From Symsagittifera roscoffensis (Eukaryota; Xenacoelomorpha; Acoela; Convolutidae), in the NCBI RefSeq assembly GCF_963678635.1, contig NC_087068.1:29390318-29454317 (forward strand): a stretch of DNA of 64,000 bases. Reading direction: 5' to 3'. The notes under the pieces are model-generated. The model saw only the letters and a program-made list of their open reading frames with translations, searched no databases and was not told where the DNA came from. Shown here one piece after another: positions 56,700-64,000 of the stretch; the first letter of the stretch is position 1, and each line of letters begins with the position of its first letter. The position numbers and the translations under genes are program-made.

Positions 56700-58144
56700 A
56701 TAAAAGCAAAAAAAAAACGCATTTCTGACTTTGAGGGTGAAATTTTTAGTGTTCAATGTTTGTATACTTATAAAACCTTGACAATCTCATCAGACACTTG
56801 AAATTTTTTGTTATGATTAATTTTATTCACCATCTTTTGATTTGGCAAAAAAGATTGAAGAGGGAAAATGCTATTACCTTATTTTCTTTCCATTACATCA
56901 GTTTTCTGAAAGACTTGTAGCCTCTTGCAAAATATATGATCGAAAACATTTGATTAAAAATGTAGAGTAGATAACGTGACGGACATTCCTTAAAATATTG
57001 GTAGTCGACTTTTCAGTTTTAAATTAGTAACGAAACAAAACTTTCGAAGCAGAAACAAATCAGACAACTTTTGAACAGACATCAGTTGAGTAGTAAAAAA
57101 GATTCCATGAAAAACGATGAAGAAAATGATAATCACAAATCAATTTAAATTCGGCATACTATCGGAAGCTTACGTGCATTCGGAAAAATAGCGGAAAACT
57201 TCTCGCAATGATATCTTAAAACGATTCTCAAATCATTTTCTGTGATTCGATAATCGAAGTCCTTGAAGAAAAATGGCTTGTCCGCAAAAAGCTAGAAAAC
57301 GCGCTTGAAAAAGTCGGTTTTGACGAAAAACGTTGAAAACTTATTTAAAAAAGAGCAGAAATCATGAAATTAATTACCTGCTGCAGACAGAAGGTCATAA
57401 AAACACAGGCTGTCATAAAATCATAGGGGCAACATAGTTCTACCATATTTTGCAGTTGATTAACAAACGAAAAAGCATTAAAAACAATTAGTTCAATTGC
57501 TCCATTTCAGTAAGGAAGTTCTGTGAGGCTGATTAAGGTTTTTCAAAAATTTCTTGTTACAATTTCAATCACTCGCATTTAATACCAAAACATTCAACTC
57601 AAGTCAGGGTAAATTCAAAAATGAAGCGATTTGTTGTGTCCTACGTGAAGGTGAAGATCTCCATTGTTTATTTTTTGAGTGCGGTATCATTTTTTTTCCG
57701 GTACATGGTAACGTTTTTTGGCAAAAAAACAGTCGTATTTTATTGATTTTTTGAGTATGTTTGTTGAGATTTCAAACTTCTGTTCAATTCTAAGGCTTCG
57801 CAAAGATTCATTTTTTCCTTCAAAAAAGTCACCCAATACCCAAGAAAGTCATAAAGGCATTTTTTGTCTTTTACTAGTATACAATAATTACAAGACTGCA
57901 ACTTACAAAAAAGACTCGTCTGAAGGCGCAAGTTGTACTACTTTCGAAAAAAGAGAACCAAGGAAAAAAGCACTAAAAGTTCATGAAAACTGGCGCAAAA
58001 AAAGCCGAACTAATTTTTATGTTTTTCTTAAAAACTGGTTTTTTATACCGTCTTGCAAAAATTTAAAAAAAACCTTTTTAGTCAAATCTAGATCACCGGT
58101 AATATTTTCTGTTTTAAAAATTATTTTAAAGTTCTTTCAATGCC
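56700..58144. other. Intron-like stretch without a recognised gene
   Basis: AT-rich. The longest open frame (57718-58164) is Lys/Phe-rich and partly overlaps a foldback repeat; no protein family or splice context supports it. Confidence 0.4.
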
Positions 58145-58388
58145 ACAAAACTTTGACTGGTTAACTGGCTAATTTTTGTGACGAGAATTGAACAAAAAAA
58201 GGCAAGTGGTTGGAAAATGGTAGAGTACCCCAAAGTTGGTCTCCAAACTTTATTTTGGCTAAAACAGGAAATAATTGATGTAAAGTTCGGAGACCAACTT
58301 TGAGGTACTCTACCACTTCCCAACCACTTGCCCTTTTTTGTTCAATTCTCGTCACAAAAGTTAGCCAGTTTACCAGTCAAAGTTTTGT
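58145..58388. repeat. Foldback element with 108-bp arms
   Basis: Arms 58145-58252 and 58281-58388 are near-perfect complements around a 28-base loop. The ends are acaaaactttgactggttaa and the matching ttaccagtcaaagttttgt. It could be a miniature inverted-repeat element, but no clear target duplication flanks it. Confidence 0.85.
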
Positions 58389-58389
58389 C

Positions 58390-59515
58390 TAAAACAAAAG
58401 TAACACAAAAAGAACTAAAAGCGAAAAGAAACTTCTTTTGAAGTAATCATCCAATTTCATCAGATTTATAATTGTTTCAACCGAGTTGATAAGTTAAATA
58501 AAATGCCCTATTTTGGTTTTTCATTCCTCTAACAAAATAAAAGTCGAGTTTTATAGAAAATGAGTTTTCTAAGAGCCTATGTGCTTAGTAAATAACTTTT
58601 TTTTCAATGTACCTAGATGTTTTTCCAAGTTTTTGATGAAAACAAAGCGGAGAAAATCAAACGATGAAAAAATATAAACCTTCTTTCATTATTACTGTAA
58701 TGAAATCTTTCTAAGCGGAAAAACTAAGCTTTTTTCTAGCCTCTGTATTCTCATTAGTAAATTATCTGTATAAGTTTCAACCGTTTATGTCTTAGATCGT
58801 TATCGATCTGAGTGTTAGATAACACAATTAGAATTGTAAACAGATAAATTAAATGCAAGCGATGAAATAGGCGTTATCAAAGTTTATGTGTACGATGTCT
58901 TGAACAACTAAATAAGCGTGAAGATAAACCAACCGGATGGGGATTTTCAAATCTTAATTTTTTTCGTTTTTTTTTCTTTATTTCTTGTCCAACTTGTCTT
59001 GATTTTTTGCTGATGTAGTTGGTTGCAAGTCTCTTTTCGATCACTAAATTCGTGTTTGTGACACCTTAACTGTTGTCTTGATTAGGTTGTTGATATTTCT
59101 AGAATTTTTAAGTTTATTTTTTCTTCTCTATGTTTCTTCACTCAATGTCAAAATGAGTGTTTAAGTAAGAAAGGAAGAAAATTGTAATGACCGAAAGAAA
59201 AATTTTGGTTTGGAGAAGTATAAAAATAACTTTCTCTGAGGGACATCTGAAGCAAACTGAAAATTATGCCCGGTTATTAGCCAGCTCTAAAATCTTACAC
59301 AAACTGCACCTAATTGTTATCATATAGTTTATTTTTTGCTTTCCACCATCTTTCTTTTTGTCACGAATCTTTCATCAGCGTCTGCATTTTTTCTTAGGTT
59401 GAAAAATCTTTTTTCTTTTTTGTTGTGTTGTATGATCTGCGGAATGATGAGTTTGCGCCCGATTTAAGTTTGCAAGTTTCTTAAAAGGTATTAAAAAAAG
59501 ACCGGCGATTGTTGC
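58390..59515. other. Stretch without a supported feature
   Basis: AT-rich, poly-T-rich sequence. No open frame, RNA gene or repeat border was recognised. Confidence 0.35.
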
Positions 59516-59516
59516 T

Positions 59517-59890
59517 TTTTTGTTCCGACTTTCGATACGAAAGTAACGGAATATTTGTGCTCGGGTGGGTTTTTTTTTCTTCAGGCAAATTTCGACTTTT
59601 TAACTAGCCATTTTTGACGGAATTTTTTTTATATCATTCTGTATAAATCTTTAAACCCTCATAGTTCTACAAAAAATGATCACAGGTGAAATACCTTTTC
59701 AAATTTAAGCTCAGGACAACAATACCTTTTGAATGATAGAAAACAAAATGGCTAGTTAAAAAGTCGAAGTTTGTCTGAAGAAAAAGAAACCCACTCCGAG
59801 CACAAATATTCCGTTACTTTCGTATCAAAAGTCGGAACAAAATTAGTCGGAGCATTCAGGGCTTCGCCCTGATACGAGCAGTTTTGTTGG
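59517..59890. repeat. Repeat family R3, foldback copy
   Basis: The left arm (59517-59640: ttgttccgactttcgatacg, tttttaactagccatttttg) and right arm (59731-59842: aaaatggctagttaaaaagt, ttccgttactttcgtatcaa) are complements. The copy ends with the shared module gtcggagcattcagggcttc and gccctgatacgagcagt, with hairpin AGGGC-TTC-GCCCT. Compared with 11600-12145, the inner part is inverted. Confidence 0.7.
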
Positions 59891-61006
59891 TCTGATTTTC
59901 AATTTAGAGCAGATACCTCAGTCAGCTTATATGTCTCTCAGTTGGAACGTGTTTCTGCTATGTTTCAATTTAAAAAGGTTTTAATTCTTTTTACCTCAAA
60001 TTGCAAATACTGAGCATGAAAAAAGCAACAATTTTTTTAGTGGGAAGTAATTATGCTGTTAAAATATGAATTAAATTGATTTTATTGGGCCGGGACTTAG
60101 TTTATAATGCATCGAATCTAGTTTCGTTACAAAAACGATCAATTTAGATGATGTAACAGCTGAAATAACGTTCAAATTATAGCCGAGTTGAATTAAAAAC
60201 TTTAGCTGTTTTTTTGAACATTATCAATTTTTGCTTAAACTTGTCTTGAAACCGAAAATAATCAGAACGGTGTATCTCGAGATTAAATAAAAAACATTTC
60301 AATTAAATGCAAATCAAGACTAAAAGTTTTTAAAATTTGTACCTAGCTGGACCTAGCTTTGAGGTACTTAGACTGGCTGAAAAAAAAATTGGCGTATCCA
60401 AAGTTCCATTTCACTCTTCGATTTGTCGGAACAAAAATCACCAAATTAGGTTAGCAATTTTTATTAAATTGAGGAGCCATAACAGGAAAAAGTTCAAAAA
60501 GTTATAATTTGCTTCAGTTATACCAATTTTTAATTTTGTTCTCCAAGTTTAGACCAAATACCATGCCTTAATTCAAATTAGGGTTTTTAAACGTTCCCAC
60601 CCGTCACAATTAAATATCAATACATCAATACTGATGATATCACGGAAGGTTTGGAATGCTATCATCCAGCTATCATCTTTTCCTGTAAATAGACCAAGTC
60701 AAAATTCTCCCCACAAATTTTTCAATTTTCAATTTGAGTTGAAATGGTTCAGTGATTTATGTATTTTAAAATAATCCACGATTTTATTTTGCTGAAAATT
60801 CCGACTTGTGCTCAAATGATTTTGCTAAAAAAGGTCTGCAGAAAAGGATTTGAACCTTGGCTTGAATGTTTACAAAACTTGTTTTTGTGAGCAAGTAAAG
60901 TACACGCAAATTGATGTATGAACATGTTTTTTATATTGTATTTTCCAGTGGCTGAAAACTTGGAACAGAAACGTATACTTGATAAAAAGTCAAGTTTGTA
61001 AGTCAA

Positions 61007-61026
61007 GGGGGGGGGGGGGGGGGGGG
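61007..61026 (+). repeat. Run of 20 guanines
   Basis: Twenty consecutive G at 61007-61026 within AT-rich sequence. Such a run can form G-quadruplexes, and its length may vary or be an assembly estimate. Confidence 0.9.
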
Positions 61027-61179
61027 AAGCAAAGCCCAATTTTCTATTCCAGAAGCCAGTTTTTTTAGGACAGGATCGGATTAAAATTTAGCTCTAAAAT
61101 AGGATAATAATTGTCAGACATTTTTTAAAAAACTTTTGTAAAAACATATCACAAAAGTGTAATTTAATAAATCCACTTG

Positions 61180-61620
61180 TAAACTAGCATTTTTTGACGG
61201 AATTTTTTAAATATCATTGGATAGGTATTGTTGTCCTGGCCTTCATTTTATAAAAATTGTTCGCCTGTGATTGTTTTTTCAAAGTTATGGGGGCTTAAAG
61301 AATGCTAATATGGCTGGACAATTAACGCGCGATATAATATGAAATGCGTTCGAGGAGTTTTAGTCAGTCTTTGAAATCGTTCCAAATTGAGGCTTGCAAG
61401 GTGAAGTAGGTTAGTTGTCGTATTTTTTTGTTACTAGAACCAAAATCTATCTTTTTTTGTTCTTAATGCGGCTTTTGGAGGTCTTTTTCAAAAAATCTCA
61501 AAAACTTAAAATCTTTTTTTTTTGAAAAATGCATCAATTTTTAAAAAACAAACTGTTCCATGTACCTTAAAAGTCTGTCGGAGCATTAAGGGTTTTGCCC
61601 AGATACAAGCAGTTTTGTTT
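61180..61620 (+). repeat. Repeat family R3, third copy
   Basis: It starts aaactagcattttttgacgg, has gtattgttgtcctggccttc and a gcgcgatataatatg block, and ends gtcggagcattaagggtttt then gcccagatacaagcagt. It is the most diverged copy; the end hairpin is partly broken. Confidence 0.6.
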
Positions 61621-61804
61621 GTTTTGAATCTTATTTATTAGAAGAAAAAGGAATAAACAAAAAATTGTTTTCGTTTTTTGAAAATCTCGACCCAACAACA
61701 TTGTTGAGATCACTATGCGGCTCTTTGCTATTTCAGCCCCATTCCAACAAACTTTAATTAAATCATAAATTTACGAAGATAACCGGTTGCTGTTCTACTA
61801 TCAC

Positions 61805-61870
61805 AGAATATTACGGGTATGCATGTGTATGCGCAAAATGTGTGTATGCGTATTTTATGTATGCGTAAAA
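61805..61870 (+). repeat. Short tgtatgcg tandem repeat
   Basis: Words such as gcatgtgtatgcg, tgtgtgtatgcg and tatgtatgcg repeat about four times. Confidence 0.6.
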
Positions 61871-62563
61871 GATACCCGGGTTGAGTGAATGAAGACTCCT
61901 ACTTAGAACTAAATGATGATCCCCTACCCTGAAACGGTTTAAGGAGGGTGTGATTATTCTGAAGCAACAACAAACCAAAGTTGCAAATTTGACTCATCTG
62001 CCATCAGCTGTAACTCTAAAAAATTGAAAATTTTGTTGATAAGAATTGATTTGCGGGTTAATGAATTGACCTATTTACAAAACGCACATATTTGGGTATA
62101 TTCTAGTTCCTTCCTTTGCTGGCATCTGAAACTTGGGATCTACCTTTCCAACGAGTTTTCCCGATCTAACAAAAAGCTCAGTTTTTTAAGTTTGGCTTCC
62201 TTAAACCAAATTGAAACAAGGATAGCCGGTAGCTGTGCAAGTATCACGGAAAGGCTCGTCCACATAAACGAAAAACTGTTTTTTTTTAGTTTTGATTTTT
62301 CTTAAGCGTGGCGTGTATGATGAGATTTACAAACTTTAGAAGACACCTTAGGCACATAATTAGACAACTAGACAAAAATTAAGAACCAAATTTTGAAAAG
62401 TGCCTAGAAGACACCTTAGAAATAATTGACTTTTTTTCGAAAAAAAAAAGATCGAAAAAAAATCAAAAGAGTTTCGAAAATGTTCGATTTTTTTTTCAAT
62501 TTTTGCAGATCAATTATTGTTTTATCCGAAAAAGTTCAATGGCCAAGAAAGTTCTAAGTGAGG

Positions 62564-62937
62564 CTTTGAACCAGGGTTGCAAAAAATCGTTTCAAGTAAA
62601 AAAAAGAACGTTTTAAGCATTTAAAACGTTTTAAACAAAAAAAAACAATGAAATTATATGCATTCCGTGCGCCGTACTTTTTCTAGATTGAGTGCTCTTT
62701 TCATTTCACTTTCAGTAGGATCTACCGTTTCTCGGCACATTCGAGCCATTCGCGTCGTTCCATACCTCGTTCACGAAAACCGTCGAGGAGATTTTTCCAT
62801 GAATACAGTTGAAACAGTAGTTAAAGCACAAGAAAATCTGACAATCAGGGGAAATTGTTTTAAAAACACTGTGTTTAACGTGTTTTAAACATGTTTTAAA
62901 CAAGACATGTTTTAAACATTGCAACCCTGCTTTGAAC
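62564..62937. mobile_element. hAT-type MITE with 8-bp target duplication
   Basis: The element at 62572-62929 (358 bp) begins CAGGGTTGCAAAAAATCG and ends ACATTGCAACCCTG, giving short terminal inverted repeats of the hAT type (CAGGGTTGCAA). It is flanked on both sides by the exact 8-bp CTTTGAAC (62564-62571 and 62930-62937), the target size of hAT transposons. Inside are ttttaaac-rich words near both ends. It encodes no transposase, so it would have been moved by one supplied elsewhere. Confidence 0.92.
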
Positions 62938-63575
62938 ACTAGTTTTAATGAAGTAAAAAAAGTTTTTTAGGGCTTAAAATTAGAATTTAGTCTTATTATA
63001 ACACATTCTCTACTTTTCTTGCTCCAGTTTCAATTAAACAGCAAAACTCTGAAACCGGGTTTTCCCGAAATTGAGAAGTTTTTTTTCATTCCACCCATTC
63101 TGATTATCATTCATATTACCTCATCGTTTAAAAAAACTTTGAAAAATTTAAACACACCCTAAGGCAAAGTTTCAACAAAAGTTTAGTTGTCGGATCAATG
63201 ACGTGGGTGTTTTACAAAACGAGTGCCCAAATTTTTACCGGCAAATTGCCAAAGGCAAAAAAATCAGTCTATATACCCGTTGGGAGAAATGGAAGAACCT
63301 AATTTTTTCTTCCAGAAATCGTCAGTTTTTCAAAATTTGAATCGCTATCTTGAATGAACGGATTAGATTGAAATTAAGCTCCAAATGAGAAAAAACTGTT
63401 TAAGTATCGAGAAAAATGTTCTGAAACACTAGATCACAAGTGTGTGCTTTGATAAAATCACTTGCTCTGTAAAATCATCCCGAAAACTGAGTTAATCAGA
63501 CCAGCTTTTTTTAGGCAGAGATTTTTCGTTTTTAATTGTGTTTGGTGTGCTCAGCTTGATTCTGTTTTACTTCAG

Positions 63576-63747
63576 TTCTTGCCAGATTGCATCGATTGAA
63601 ATTAGAGGCCAAAAATTTGTTGGTTGAAATGAAGACTGAACAACAGAAAGAGCGACTGGAGCAGCTGAACAGAAAATACATGGAGTACGTGCAAGAGATC
63701 ATGGACCCATCTCATCAGAACGAAGATCCCGACTTATCCTTGGACAC
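63576..63747 (+). CDS. Exon of a coiled-coil protein
   Basis: The acceptor is tctgttttacttcag and the donor GGACAC/GTAAGC, both strong. The frame reads LARLHRLKLEAKNLLVEMKT, then EQQKERLEQLNRKYMEYVQE and IMDPSHQNEDPDLSLDT. The Leu/Glu/Lys pattern with heptad-like spacing suggests a coiled coil of about 40 residues followed by an acidic tail. The exon enters needing two bases and so can join the phase-1 exon ending at 52263; whether they belong to one gene is not shown. The rest of the gene lies beyond the window or was not recognised. Confidence 0.75.
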
Positions 63748-64000
63748 GTAAGCATCAAAAAAGGGGCAATTTTCTCATGACAGAAAGTCTTAATGGCCGA
63801 GCATTTTCAAACTCAATCGCTATATTTGAAAAGATAATTAAACTTCATAGTGAGTTCTTATCTGATCGATTTTTACTACTGATTTCTCGTTGTTTGATAA
63901 AAGTAGTGATGTTCGGTTTTTCTGTGATGACGAATCCCCTCAATACGGAAGCTTCGACCCTCATCCCCGTTTGTTAAGCAGAAAAGTTTAAAGGTCAAGT

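Noticed and set aside
57718-58164. 148-codon plus-strand open frame
   Set aside because: Lys/Phe-rich, partly inside a foldback repeat, no recognisable domain; best explained by AT-rich composition.
62658-62888. 76-codon frame within the hAT MITE
   Set aside because: It lies inside a 358-bp non-autonomous element and has no transposase motif.

Overview
The window is AT-rich nuclear DNA of an animal, most likely an invertebrate. It has spliced protein-coding exons with GT/AG borders and long introns, no bacterial-style operons, and a dense mix of LTR retrotransposons (BEL/Pao, Ty1/copia and a Gag-only family), a hAT-type miniature transposon, foldback repeats and a tRNA-derived satellite. The species cannot be named from the sequence. 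Comparisons with known families are from recognition, because no database search could be run.

Layout. (1) 0.3-3.1 kb: about 13 degenerate tRNA-Lys-like modules in a dimeric tandem array of about 465 bp. An 85-bp satellite follows at 3.4-3.87 kb. (2) 4.1-14.2 kb, plus strand: the 3' half of a TTC17 gene (tetratricopeptide repeat protein 17). Six consecutive exons from 5795 to 14164 (C-H) join in phase and end at a TGA, and exon B upstream joins in phase to C. Their introns hold minisatellite, SINE-like and dispersed repeats. (3) 17.68-29.87 kb: a tandem array read as LTR-gag-LTR-gag-LTR with a 5.3-kb period. It has Gag but no polymerase, so it is a non-autonomous terminal-repeat, Gag-only element. 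Both gag copies carry the same disabling mutations. (4) 29.88-34.75 and 35.61-40.40 kb: a segmental duplication of about 4.8 kb. Each copy holds 2.5 kb of flank plus the 3' LTR and integrase end of a BEL/Pao element. (5) 38.09-49.78 kb, minus strand: a BEL/Pao element bounded by two LTRs and a 5-bp target duplication (ATAAT), with an internal 3.37-kb tandem duplication. (6) 51.59-52.26 kb and 63.58-63.75 kb, plus strand: two phase-compatible exons of an unrecognised protein. Between them lie a minus-strand copia remnant (53.5-56.7 kb), foldback repeats and a clean hAT MITE with an 8-bp target duplication.

The host genes visible are therefore TTC17 and one or two unknown plus-strand genes. Most of the rest is transposon-derived, and every retrotransposon reading frame is broken. 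The most unusual signals are the tRNA-Lys-like dimer satellite, the three-LTR Gag-only array, two separate hairpin-forming templated mutations (28,999-29,092 and 33,821-33,874) and the unknown 224-residue exon set among diverged inverted repeats.
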